A DNA stretch of 64,000 nt from Buchananella hordeovulneris (GCF_001907235.1 NZ_MQVS01000007.1:1-64000), one strand, 5' to 3'. Positions 35,081-43,024 are shown, counted from the stretch's first letter. The notes: a model not told the origin generated them from the sequence alone. Made by a program: numbers and translations.

Positions 35081-35118
35081 ACCGTCAGCCTAAGGGATGG
35101 GCGGCAAGGGCCCGGAAC

Positions 35119-35329
35119 ATTGGTGGGGCGGCTTGCCTGGTGGGGTCGCGTGCCTGGTGGGGCGGCTTGCCTGGTGGGGTCTGCTTGCTTGGTGGGGTCG
35201 CGTGCCTGGTGGGAGCGGTTCGCCTGGTGGCCCACGTGCCTGGTGGGGGCGCGTGCCTGGTGGGGGCGCGTGCCTGGTGGGGGCGGTTCGCCTGGTGGCC
35301 CACGTGCCTGGTGGGGTTCGCTGTTCCGG
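35119..35329. repeat. Degenerate 16-18-bp tandem repeat array
   Basis: About 12 units built on GCCTGGTGGGGNCGCGT follow one another head to tail, with lengths of 16 to 18 bases. A two-unit block (GCCTGGTGGGNGCGGTTC then GCCTGGTGGCCCACGT) occurs twice, showing higher-order duplication. Units are not separated by unique spacers, so it is not a CRISPR array. Confidence 0.88.
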
Positions 35330-35359
35330 GAGGCCCTGCGTTCGGCGGAGCGGCTGCTG

Positions 35360-35425
35360 CCAGTTGTCACCGGGGTGGTGCTTTCCGGTGTCAGCCCGCT
35401 GTCTAACCGGCTACGTGACAACTGG
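35360..35425. repeat. 66-bp dyad repeat, copy 5
   Basis: The outer arms CCAGTTGTCAC and GTGACAACTGG are intact. The middle and inner arms have lost pairing. With copy 6 it brackets the AbiEi/DUF559-type gene. Confidence 0.88.
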
Positions 35426-35649
35426 CGCGTGAACAAGGTGCCGATGCCCGGGCGGAGAGCGGCAACGCGGCTGGTGTGACTTATGGTTCAGTGCGCAGCA
35501 GACTGCGCCAGGCAGTTGAGGGGATTGCTGGGTCGGCGCTGAGCCCTCGGGGCCGCCTACCCCCCAAGTGAAAAGGCAGGCGGAAGCGGCACAGCATGAT
35601 CTAGGGCATATTCAACTTGCGCCCTTGGGCAAAGACGCCCCGGGCGGGT

Positions 35650-36552
35650 TTAGGCCGCGAGAGTGAAAGTGCGTCGGCGATGGACACTACGTCGCATCAG
35701 AGCCTGAATATGGCCGAAGACTAGAGGCCAGTCGTTGACGATCTGCTGATAAGTCAGGCGAAGCACCACGAAGTTGGCCACCTGGAGGCGTTGATCGCGC
35801 AGACGGTCCGCCTCAAACCGGATGGGGTCGCTGTGGAAGGCCCGGCCATCTATCTCTAGGACGAGGCTGCGGCCGATGAGAACGTCTAAACGCCAGTTTT
35901 CCCCCGTGGGACGATGTTGCAGCTGGAAGTTAATCCGCCGTGCGAGGAGGCGGGCTTTGGCCAGGCTCTCTAGCGGCGACTCGGGCAAGCCGTCTATATA
36001 TTGTGCGGTCTGGCGGACATGCCTGTTGTAGCGGGCAGCCAGCTGTTGCAGTCGTAGCCGGGTGAGGAGAGGTCCGCGCACTGGCAGCGCATCATGGAAG
36101 TGGGGGCGCAGCATGGAGTCCCCAGCGATGATGGCCTGTTCCCGAGTTTCGCTTTGGAGTACTACGCAGAATGCCGTTTCGGGATCGTCAACGGCGGCAT
36201 GGACCGGGGCGTAGCGAATCTTGCGGAGGGTGTGGAATCGTGCCTCTGGGTTGTGTTTGGCCCGATCCAGGCGTGTGACTCGCACTTCCAGGGTGGCAGG
36301 CCGCATTGTCCATACTTGGTGCAGGGCGAGGGCGGCGAGCCCTGTGAGGGCGCCGCCGGCACGCACCGCACTGACTACGAGGCTGGGGGCGGAGACAACG
36401 CCGGGGGCGTAATACCAGCCCCGGCGAATTACGCGCAGCAGCTTCAGACGTACCGCTTGGGCGATGGTGGAGCGGCACACTCCGGCTGCCAGTAGTTGCC
36501 GACGGCTTGCCACTCCGAAGTTGACGGCCAGGATTTGGTAGATCTCCTCCAT
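35650..36552 (-). CDS. AbiEi-like N-terminus with DUF559-type nuclease fold
   Basis: The 300-residue protein begins with a winged-helix-like segment (VASRRQLLAAGVCRSTIAQAVR, RRGWYYAPG) as in AbiEi antitoxin-family proteins. It ends with a DUF559/Vsr-like region (LDVLIGRSLVLEIDGRAFHS, RDQRLQVANFVVLRLTYQQI), the hallmark layout of a PD-(D/E)XK-type fold. Similar two-part proteins are common in actinobacteria and have no established function. I chose ATG 36552 because an upstream in-frame extension lacks conserved character. It stands alone between two copies of the 66-bp dyad and next to a tandem repeat array, with no partner toxin beside it. Confidence 0.72.
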   Translation of the reverse strand: MEEIYQILAVNFGVASRRQLLAAGVCRSTIAQAVRLKLLRVIRRGWYYAPGVVSAPSLVVSAVRAGGALTGLAALALHQVWTMRPATLEVRVTRLDRAKHNPEARFHTLRKIRYAPVHAAVDDPETAFCVVLQSETREQAIIAGDSMLRPHFHDALPVRGPLLTRLRLQQLAARYNRHVRQTAQYIDGLPESPLESLAKARLLARRINFQLQHRPTGENWRLDVLIGRSLVLEIDGRAFHSDPIRFEADRLRDQRLQVANFVVLRLTYQQIVNDWPLVFGHIQALMRRSVHRRRTFTLAA

Positions 36553-36818
36553 GAGGGCAGGGTGCCAGGTTGGTCGCGGATGTGTCAGACGAGGGAGGAC
36601 AAGGTGTGGATAGCCACTACCTGATCCGGGCTGGGGATGACTAGCACGCGAGCGCTGACGCCCGTTGGGGGCATAAGGCGGCGGGACCACTCCCTCCCCG
36701 AAGTGGCCCCGCCTTCTTGCATCCCTCATGAAGAACTATGCCTGGACAACCTGAGCATTCGATGGACTGCCGGTTGGGTTCCGCTGAAAATTGTGATCCA
36801 GTTCGCAGGGTGGGTATT

Positions 36819-36884
36819 CCAGTTGTCACCAGGGCGGTGCGGGGTCGGCCGAGCGCGGGGTGGGGCAGGCTAGGTGACAACTGG
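36819..36884. repeat. 66-bp dyad repeat, copy 6
   Basis: The outer 12-bp arms CCAGTTGTCACC and GGTGACAACTGG are perfect. The centre is GC-rich and no longer self-complementary. It is the only complete copy lying between divergent genes, so a purely 3'-end role such as termination does not fit. Confidence 0.88.
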
Positions 36885-37018
36885 AGTCAGGTTGAGGCTG
36901 GGGGCCGGGCTGAGGCTGGGGGCGCGCCGCCCGGGGGCTAGGCGAGGTCGAGAACGGGGTGTGCCGAGCGTCATATTAGGGCGGCCCTGCCTTGGGGATA
37001 GCCCCCAGTCACCCTACG

Positions 37019-37039
37019 TTGAGCGATGTAGACTCAACT
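37019..37039 (+). promoter_or_regulatory. HAIR-like HspR operator 1 (dnaK)
   Basis: GTTGAGC-N7-ACTCAAC matches the HspR inverted-repeat consensus CTTGAGT-N7-ACTCAAG except at the outermost base pair and one inner base. The sequence after it (TTTGTGGG) also follows the clpB operator. Confidence 0.85.
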
Positions 37040-37054
37040 TTGTGGGGAGTGAAG

Positions 37055-37075
37055 TTGACAGGAGTTCACTCAACC
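37055..37075 (+). promoter_or_regulatory. HAIR-like HspR operator 2 (dnaK)
   Basis: GTTGACA-N7-ACTCAAC has a good right half-site and a degenerate left half-site, with the same seven-base spacer. Confidence 0.65.
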
Positions 37076-37083
37076 CCGCAGCA

Positions 37084-37104
37084 TTGAGTGCAACAGACTC
37101 AACT
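37084..37104 (+). promoter_or_regulatory. HAIR-like HspR operator 3 (dnaK)
   Basis: ATTGAGT-N7-ACTCAAC has the perfect core TTGAGT-N7-ACTCAA. It is the closest of the three to dnaK, 44 bases before the start codon. Its spacer GCAACAG resembles GGAACAG in the clpB site. Confidence 0.9.
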
Positions 37105-37147
37105 AGTGTGGGCGACTGGCCCACCCTCAACGAATAAGGAGCCAAAC

Positions 37148-38974
37148 ATGGCACGTGCAGTAGGCATCGACCTCGGCACCACGAACTCGGCCATCGCCGT
37201 CATGGAGGGTGGCGAGCCAACGATCATCGCGAACGCGGAGGGGGCCCGCACCACTCCGTCTGTGGTGGCTTTCTCCAAGGCCGGGGAGGTGCTGGTCGGG
37301 GAGGTGGCCAAGCGCCAGGCCGTCACGAACGTCGACCGGACCATCTCTTCGGTCAAACGTCACATGGGTACGGACTGGACGGTCAGCATTGACGACAAGA
37401 CCTACAGCGCCCAGGAAATCTCGGCGCGTATTCTGGGCAAGCTGAAGCGCGACGCGGAGGCCTACCTGGGTGAGCCGGTCACCGAGGCTGTTATCACCGT
37501 GCCCGCGTACTTCTCTGACGCTGAGCGACAGGCCACCAAGGAGGCCGGGCAGATTGCCGGGTTGAAGGTTGAGCGCATCGTCAACGAGCCGACTGCGGCC
37601 GCGCTGGCCTACGGGCTGGAGAAGGGCAAGGACGGCGAGCTGATCTTGGTCTTTGACCTGGGTGGTGGCACTTTCGACGTCTCGCTGCTGGAAGTCGGGA
37701 AGGACGACGACGGCTTTTCCACGATCCAGGTGCGGGCCACCAACGGTGACAACCGCTTGGGTGGTGACGACTGGGACCAGCGGATAGTGGACTGGCTGGT
37801 CAAGCAGGTGAAGGACAAGGACGGGGTGGACCTGTCTAAGGACCGCATCGCGCTGCAGCGCTTGAAGGAAGCGGCCGAGCAGGCGAAGAAGGAGCTGTCG
37901 ACTGCGACCTCGACGAACATTGCCTTGCAGTACGTGTCGATGTCGGAAAACGGCCCGGTGCACTTGGATGAGAAGCTGTCGCGGGCGCAGTTTGAGTCGA
38001 TGACGGCGGATCTGCTCGAGCGTACCAAGGCCCCGTTCCGGGCGGTTATCTCGGACGCGGGCATCAAGGTCAGCGAGATCGATCACGTGATCTTGGTTGG
38101 TGGTTCGACGCGTATGCCTGCGGTTTCGGAGGTCGTCAAGGAGTTGACGGGCAAGGAGCCGAACAAGGGCGTTAACCCGGACGAGGTGGTGGCTGTGGGT
38201 GCCGCTATCCAGGCGGGGGTCATCACGGGGGACCGGAAGGACGTGCTGCTGATCGATGTCACGCCGCTGTCGCTGGGCATCGAGACCAAGGGTGGGGTGT
38301 TCACGAAGCTGATTGAGCGCAACACGGCTATCCCGACTAAGCGCAGTGAGGTGTTTTCCACCGCTGAAGACAACCAGCCGAGCGTGCTGATTCAGGTATT
38401 CCAGGGCGAGCGGGAGTTCGCGCGGGACAACAAGCCTTTGGGGACCTTCGAGTTGAACGGCATTGCGCCGGCGCCGCGGGGGGTGCCGCAGATTGAGGTC
38501 ACCTTCGACATCGACGCTAACGGCATCGTGCACGTCTCGGCGAAGGACCGGGGGACGGGCAAGGAGCAGTCGATGACTATCACCGGTGGCTCGGCGTTGC
38601 CGCAGGAGGAGATCGACCGCATGGTGAAGGAGGCCGAGGCGCACGCCGCGGAGGACAAGAAGCGCCGGGAGGAGGCCGACATCCGGAATATGGCTGAGCA
38701 GGAGACTTACCGGATCGAGAAGTTGCTGAACGAGAACGCCGACAAGCTGCCGGAGGACGTCGCCACCGAGGTGCGGGACGCGGTGGCCAAGGTGCGTACG
38801 GCCCTGGAGGGTGATGACATTGAGGCCGTCAACTCGGCGCTGGCGGAGCTCAACGAGAAGTCGTTGAAGATCGGTGAGGCGTTGAACGCGGCGCAGTCTG
38901 GGCAGGAGGCGCCGAGCGCGGCTGCGGACGACGACGTGGTGGACGCCGAAATCGTCGACGACGAGCAGGCCTGA
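37148..38974 (+). CDS. dnaK: Molecular chaperone DnaK (Hsp70)
   Basis: The 608-residue protein is a full-length Hsp70. The N-terminal ATPase shows GIDLGTTNS at residues 6-14, [10 protein letters not shown] and the VGGSTRMP element. The substrate-binding domain and helical lid follow, and the tail ends acidic ([10 protein letters not shown]). It folds and holds client proteins with DnaJ and GrpE. The start ATG at 37148 has AAGGAG upstream; in-frame codons before it lie in the operator region. It is the first gene of the HspR-controlled operon. Confidence 0.98.
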   Translation: MARAVGIDLGTTNSAIAVMEGGEPTIIANAEGARTTPSVVAFSKAGEVLVGEVAKRQAVTNVDRTISSVKRHMGTDWTVSIDDKTYSAQEISARILGKLKRDAEAYLGEPVTEAVITVPAYFSDAERQATKEAGQIAGLKVERIVNEPTAAALAYGLEKGKDGELILVFDLGGGTFDVSLLEVGKDDDGFSTIQVRATNGDNRLGGDDWDQRIVDWLVKQVKDKDGVDLSKDRIALQRLKEAAEQAKKELSTATSTNIALQYVSMSENGPVHLDEKLSRAQFESMTADLLERTKAPFRAVISDAGIKVSEIDHVILVGGSTRMPAVSEVVKELTGKEPNKGVNPDEVVAVGAAIQAGVITGDRKDVLLIDVTPLSLGIETKGGVFTKLIERNTAIPTKRSEVFSTAEDNQPSVLIQVFQGEREFARDNKPLGTFELNGIAPAPRGVPQIEVTFDIDANGIVHVSAKDRGTGKEQSMTITGGSALPQEEIDRMVKEAEAHAAEDKKRREEADIRNMAEQETYRIEKLLNENADKLPEDVATEVRDAVAKVRTALEGDDIEAVNSALAELNEKSLKIGEALNAAQSGQEAPSAAADDDVVDAEIVDDEQA

Positions 38975-38983
38975 GTTTGGCGT

Positions 38984-39008
38984 GGGGTGGGGCCCTAGGC
39001 CCCACCCC
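38984..39008 (+). other. Intercistronic hairpin between dnaK and grpE
   Basis: A perfect 11-bp stem (GGGGTGGGGCC with its complement) closes on a three-base loop 10 bases after the dnaK stop and 22 bases before grpE. There is no T tract, so it is more likely a processing, stabilising or partial attenuation element than a full terminator. Confidence 0.75.
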
Positions 39009-39029
39009 TGACCGCTGGAAGGAGTTGTC

Positions 39030-39671
39030 ATGGCGGCGGAGCGGGATGAGTTGTCGGGCCACGAGGAGTTGGCGCGCGCGGTAAATGAGGCCTACGCGGA
39101 GGCGGGTTTGTCCGAGGCGGAGGTAGCGCAAGCAGCGGCAGAACCGACAGAGAGCGCCCCGGAGGAGCCGACGTCGGACGAGGCGGAGGCGAGCGCGGAA
39201 GTCGAGGGCGAGGCAGCTGCGGCGGTGTCGGCTGCGGAGCTGGCACAGGTGAGCGACGATTTGGCGCGCGCGCGGGCGGATCTGTACAACCTGCAGCAGG
39301 AGTACAACGCGTTCGTGCGGCGCACGCGGGGTGAACTGGCGGCGGCTCGCGTGGCGGGTGCGGCGGCGGTGATAGAGGCGTTGATCCCGGTGTTTGATGA
39401 CCTGCATTTGGCGCGGGCGCACGGGGACTTGCACGGGCCGTTTGCCGCGATTGCCGACAAATTGGAGGCCACCCTGGCCTCGCAGCACGGTTTCGCCCGG
39501 TTTGGGGAGGCGGGCGAGGCGTTCGACCCGACCCAGCACGAGGCTCTGGTGGCCATGCCGCACGCCGAGGTGGAGCAGGACACGGTGCACGAAGTGTTGC
39601 AGCCGGGTTATCGGGCAGGCGAGAGGGTCTTGCGCCCCGCACGCGTAGCCGTGCACACGCCTACTGAGTGA
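39030..39671 (+). CDS. grpE: Nucleotide exchange factor GrpE
   Basis: This 213-residue protein has a disordered acidic N-terminus (residues 1-65, Glu/Ala-rich), a long dimerising helix (about 70-115, ARADLYNLQQEYNAFVRRTRGE) and the C-terminal beta domain containing FDPTQHEALVAM. It exchanges ADP for ATP on DnaK. The ATG has AAGGAG upstream. It follows dnaK by 55 bases across the hairpin. Confidence 0.95.
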   Translation: MAAERDELSGHEELARAVNEAYAEAGLSEAEVAQAAAEPTESAPEEPTSDEAEASAEVEGEAAAAVSAAELAQVSDDLARARADLYNLQQEYNAFVRRTRGELAAARVAGAAAVIEALIPVFDDLHLARAHGDLHGPFAAIADKLEATLASQHGFARFGEAGEAFDPTQHEALVAMPHAEVEQDTVHEVLQPGYRAGERVLRPARVAVHTPTE

Positions 39672-39725
39672 GGCCGGGCGCCGGGCGAGGTGACCGGGTG
39701 TGGTTTTTGGGAAAGGAGGTAAAGG

Positions 39726-40709
39726 ATGACTGGACAGGACTGGTTGGAGAAGGACTTTTACGCCGCTTTAGGGGTGGCGAAGGATGCTGACGCGAAGACC
39801 ATAAAATCGGCTTACCGGAAGCTGGCCCGCGAACTGCACCCGGATCACAACAAGTCTGCGGACGCGGAGGAGCGTTTTAAGAACGTCGGGGAGGCTTACG
39901 CGGTCTTGTCGGATCCGGAGCAGCGGCAGCAGTACGACGCGCTGCGGGCGATGGCGGGCGGCGGGGCGCGTTTCCGTGCGGGGAGCGCGGGCGGCGCTGG
40001 ATTTGAGGACATCTTGTCTGGCATGTTCGGCGGTGGGAATGTGCGTTTCTCCACCGGTGGTTCTGCCGGATTCGGTGGAGCTGGCGGGTTTGAGGACATC
40101 TTGTCTGGCATGTTCGGCGGCGGCCCGACGGCGAATGGTTTCGGGGGCGGCTTCCCGCCTGGGGAGCCCGGGCGAGACATACGCGCTTCGGTGCGGCTGG
40201 GCTTCTTCCAGGCCTTGGACGGTGACACGGTGACGCTGTCCGTGGGACGGCGGAGCGTGAAGGCACGGATCCCCGCCGGGGTGGAGACCGGCAAAAAGAT
40301 TCGTTTGCGTGGCAAGGGCGAACCGGGCGGGCACGGCGCGCCTGCTGGCGACCTGATTGTCACGGTTGAGGTCGAGGAGCATCCAGTGCTGCACCTGGTG
40401 GATGGCCGGGTGCGGATGCGGGTGCCGTTGACCTTGGCGGAGGCGCTGCTGGGAGCAGTAGTGGAGGTGCCGAAGCTGGATGGGACACGCGCCAAGGTGA
40501 AGGTCCCGGCGGGCACGCAACCCGGTACCGTGCTGCGGGTCAAGGGCGGAGCCTCGACGGCGGCCGCTAAGCGCGACTTGTATGTCGAGTTCCAGCTGGT
40601 TTTGCCGACGGTGGCCGACGGTGCGGCCCGGCAGGCAGCCGAGGACTTGGCGGCGGCGGTGCAGCAGCCGGATCCGCGCGCGGAGTTGGCGGCGGCGGTG
40701 CAGCGATGA
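39726..40709 (+). CDS. dnaJ: DnaJ-family co-chaperone without zinc finger
   Basis: The 327-residue protein has a J domain (residues 10-70, HPD at 38-40), a Gly/Phe-rich region (about 75-140) and two C-terminal substrate-binding barrels (about 150-300). The four CxxCxGxG repeats of classic DnaJ are absent, so it is CbpA-type in layout although it sits in the dnaK operon. The Gly/Phe region contains a direct duplication: GFEDILSGMFGGG occurs twice, 29 residues apart, and the DNA repeats nearly identically. The ribosome binding site AAAGGAGG is strong. The stop overlaps hspR. Confidence 0.95.
   Translation: MTGQDWLEKDFYAALGVAKDADAKTIKSAYRKLARELHPDHNKSADAEERFKNVGEAYAVLSDPEQRQQYDALRAMAGGGARFRAGSAGGAGFEDILSGMFGGGNVRFSTGGSAGFGGAGGFEDILSGMFGGGPTANGFGGGFPPGEPGRDIRASVRLGFFQALDGDTVTLSVGRRSVKARIPAGVETGKKIRLRGKGEPGGHGAPAGDLIVTVEVEEHPVLHLVDGRVRMRVPLTLAEALLGAVVEVPKLDGTRAKVKVPAGTQPGTVLRVKGGASTAAAKRDLYVEFQLVLPTVADGAARQAAEDLAAAVQQPDPRAELAAAVQR
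40002..40123 (+). repeat. In-frame direct repeat in the dnaJ Gly/Phe region
   Basis: The stretch TTTGAGGACATCTTGTCTGG and the bases after it at 40002-40036 recur at 40089-40123 with almost no change, 87 bases (29 codons) apart. Near identity at third codon positions points to a fairly recent duplication or conversion. Confidence 0.85.
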
Positions 40710-41206
40710 ATGGGCGCGAGAGCGGGGCGGGTGCGTCCCGCTCGTCCGCCATGTTCGTGATTTCGGTCGCGGCCCAGCTGGCGGGAATGCATCCGCAGAC
40801 TTTGCGCCAGTACGACCGGCTGGGGTTGGTCTCGCCGCGGCGGACGGCTGGCCGGGGGCGGCGTTATTCGAGCGGCGATATTGATTTGCTGCGACGCATT
40901 CAACAGATGCGTGCTGAGGGCATTAATTTGGCGGGGATTGCCCAGATTTTGTCTTTGGAAGAGCGTCTGGCGCGTAGTGAAGCCGAGCTGGCCGCTGATC
41001 GGGAGCGGTTGCGGTTGGTGGAAGGCGAGTTGGCGCAGTTACGGGCGCGCGATAATCGAGTCTTCACGGCGTCGGCTTCCGGGGAGATTCGGACTGCGGA
41101 ACGGGGGGTGCGGGGCCGACGGGCAGCCCAGGTGGGGCCGTCGTCTTCCGCTGGCAATGCGCAAACCGCCTTGGTTTTGTGGCGTCCAGGGTTTACAGTG
41201 CGCTAG
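40706..41206 (+). CDS. hspR: Heat-shock repressor HspR (MerR family)
   Basis: The 166-residue protein has a MerR winged helix (VAAQLAGMHPQTLRQYDRLGLVSPRRT, RRYSSGDIDLLRRIQQM), a coiled coil at about 85-115 and a C-terminal tail that is basic and longer than in typical HspR. HspR represses its own operon by binding HAIR sites and uses DnaK as corepressor in studied actinobacteria. The HAIR-like sites before dnaK and clpB are the expected targets. The ATG overlaps the dnaJ stop (ATGA). The gene ends the operon. Confidence 0.93.
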   Translation: MNGRESGAGASRSSAMFVISVAAQLAGMHPQTLRQYDRLGLVSPRRTAGRGRRYSSGDIDLLRRIQQMRAEGINLAGIAQILSLEERLARSEAELAADRERLRLVEGELAQLRARDNRVFTASASGEIRTAERGVRGRRAAQVGPSSSAGNAQTALVLWRPGFTVR

Positions 41207-41228
41207 ACATCTGTCACACCGGCTGGGC

Positions 41229-41257
41229 AATCACTGGCTTTCTTAGGTGATTTTCTT
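41229..41257 (+). terminator. Weak possible terminator after hspR
   Basis: A six-bp stem AATCAC/GTGATT is followed by TTCTT. The stem is short and AT-rich, so this is a low-confidence call. Confidence 0.35.
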
Positions 41258-41269
41258 AGGATTACACGT

Positions 41270-42688
41270 ATGGGCAAGTCGAAAAAAGCGCTATGGATCG
41301 GCGGGGTGACTGCCGTCTTGCTGCTGGGTGGGGCGGGCGCGGCCGTGGCCTACACCTCCCAGTTTGCGGGAGTCGCGCTGCCGAACGTGTCGGTGGCAGG
41401 CCAGAGCGTGACCGGTTTGGACGGGCCCGCAATATCGCTGGCGGTGCAAAAACGTCTGGAAAATGCCCAGCTTGATGTGCAGATCGGTGATGAGCGGGTG
41501 ACGGTGGCGCTGCCAGACTTATCGCCAACTTTTGACGCCGAGAGCCTGCAAGCTGAGGCACTGGCGGGCTCGGAATCAGTTTTGGGGCGCCTGGGCTCGT
41601 TGTTCGGGAGTCGGGATGTCTCGGTGGAGGTCAAGTTCGACCAGGCGAAACTGGAGCAATTGCTCGAGCGGATTGAGCAGGCGGCAGGCCCTGGGAAGCG
41701 GGAGGCCAGCGTCGAATTCTCGCCGGAGTCGGAGAGTTTCGTTGCCCAGCCGGGACAGGTGGGCCAGAGCGTGGATTTAGCGCTGGTGCGCCAGGCGCTC
41801 CAGCGGGCGGGCACGTCGTTGTCCTCGCAAGAAGTTTCCGTGCAACCGCGGCAGGTGGAACCGCAGTTCACCACGGCCGAGGCGGAGCGGCTGGCTGCGC
41901 AAGCCAATGAGATGCTGGCGCAGACGGTGGTCATTACCGACGGGCAGGAGGATTTCGCGGCGGATGTGACGCAGCGGGCGGCCTGGGTTTCGCTGGATAG
42001 TGAGCAGGGAAAGGCCGTGTTTGCGGACGCGAAGATTCGGGCCTGGGTGCTGGAGACAGCTCGGCAGACCAATGTGGAGCCAAAACCCGGTATCGACAAT
42101 GTCAACGCGGCCGGGAAGGTGCTGGTGGAGGCCAAACCGGGGGTGGCGGGTTACCGCGTGAATAACGCGGAGGAGGTAGCGGAGCAGGTGGTGCAGGCGC
42201 TGCACGGCGGGCAAGCCTTCTCGGGCGACTTCGATTACGACAAGATCGAGGCCCAAAATACGCAGCGGCAGGTGTTGCCAGGGGCCGAGAACGATCCATA
42301 CCCGGCCGCGGCCGGAGAAAAATGGCTGGAAATCAACCTGGGCAATAACACGGTCTCGGGTTACCAGGGCCGGGAGCGGGTGCACGGTCCGGTGCTGATT
42401 GTGCCGGGTAAACCGGGCCACGAGACCGTCACGGGCCTGTTCCACGTCTATCTGCAGTACGAGAAGCAGGACATGGGATGCACGCCGGAGTGGCCGTACT
42501 GTGCGAAGGATGTGCCGTGGGTGACGTACTTCCACGGCTCGTACGCGTTCCATGGTGCCCCGTGGCAGGAGTCTTTCGGGTGGTCGGGCCCAAATGGATC
42601 GCATGGGTGCGTGAACATGCCGGTGGCGGAGGCCAAGTGGGTCTACGAGTTCGTGGAGGCTGGCACCCCGGTGGTTAGCCACCGCTGA
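41270..42688 (+). CDS. L,D-transpeptidase (YkuD) with PG-binding domains
   Basis: The 472-residue protein has one N-terminal membrane helix (about 7-29), two tandem regions of the peptidoglycan-binding type 4/VanW-associated kind (about 35-300), and a C-terminal YkuD domain with the active-site motif SHGCVNM (His445, Cys447). It should make 3-3 cross-links in, or attach molecules to, peptidoglycan outside the membrane. The start is ATG with AGGATTACACGT upstream. It is monocistronic as far as I can see, with the 66-bp dyad 41 bases after the stop. Confidence 0.9.
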   Translation: MGKSKKALWIGGVTAVLLLGGAGAAVAYTSQFAGVALPNVSVAGQSVTGLDGPAISLAVQKRLENAQLDVQIGDERVTVALPDLSPTFDAESLQAEALAGSESVLGRLGSLFGSRDVSVEVKFDQAKLEQLLERIEQAAGPGKREASVEFSPESESFVAQPGQVGQSVDLALVRQALQRAGTSLSSQEVSVQPRQVEPQFTTAEAERLAAQANEMLAQTVVITDGQEDFAADVTQRAAWVSLDSEQGKAVFADAKIRAWVLETARQTNVEPKPGIDNVNAAGKVLVEAKPGVAGYRVNNAEEVAEQVVQALHGGQAFSGDFDYDKIEAQNTQRQVLPGAENDPYPAAAGEKWLEINLGNNTVSGYQGRERVHGPVLIVPGKPGHETVTGLFHVYLQYEKQDMGCTPEWPYCAKDVPWVTYFHGSYAFHGAPWQESFGWSGPNGSHGCVNMPVAEAKWVYEFVEAGTPVVSHR

Positions 42689-42729
42689 TATTTCTCCCCG
42701 TGGACGGGACGCTCCCTGTCCGCATGCTT

Positions 42730-42795
42730 CCAGTTGTCACCAGGGCGGTCTCATCTCGGTTCTACACGAGTACGGTTCGCCCTGGTGACAACTGG
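42730..42795. repeat. 66-bp dyad repeat, copy 7
   Basis: A perfect 18-bp outer inverted repeat (CCAGTTGTCACCAGGGCG against CGCCCTGGTGACAACTGG) encloses a core with a weaker inner hairpin (CTCG/CGAG). It lies between two genes in the same direction. Confidence 0.92.
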
Positions 42796-42847
42796 GGTGG
42801 GGCAGGCGCGGGTGCGGGGGGGGGAGAGAGAGAGATCGGTCCGGTGA

Positions 42848-43024
42848 GGGGCGCATGGCTGCGAGGGCTAGGCCGGGTGGCGATGTTTCATGGAGGGCGC
42901 GCCCATTGCCGCAGGTGAGGGCTAGGCCGGGTGGCGGTGTCTGGTAGAGGGGGCGCGCATGCCCCCAAGCAGGGGCTACCGGCCGGGTAGGGGCGCATGG
43001 CTGCGAGGGCTAGGCCGGGTGGCG
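42848..43024. repeat. G-rich intergenic repeats before the prolyl oligopeptidase gene
   Basis: GAGGGCTAGGCCGGGTGGCG occurs three times, with offsets of 54 and 88 bases. Two of the copies extend to about 35 identical bases. The strand is strongly G-biased. Confidence 0.85.

Larger units (their letters stand above)
35081..35649. other. Gene-free gap with tandem repeats and dyad
   Basis: The 569-base gap holds a 16-18-base tandem repeat array (35119-35329), the 66-bp dyad copy 5 (35360-35425) and about 220 bases with no recognisable feature before the end of the DUF559-type gene. Open frames through the array (repeating LPGG, WWG and LVG) reflect only the repeat. Confidence 0.7.
36553..37147. 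promoter_or_regulatory. dnaK upstream region with dyad and HAIR operators
   Basis: This 595-base gap divides the divergent DUF559-type and dnaK genes. It contains the 66-bp dyad copy 6, a short G-rich direct repeat (GGCTGAGGCTGGGGGC-like, 36888-36920) and, near dnaK, three HAIR-like HspR sites. I cannot place the promoter boxes confidently. They should overlap the operators. Confidence 0.75.

Noticed and set aside
35119-35329. Possible CRISPR array
   Set aside because: Units of 16-18 bp follow one another without unique spacers, and there are no cas genes. It is a simple degenerate tandem repeat.
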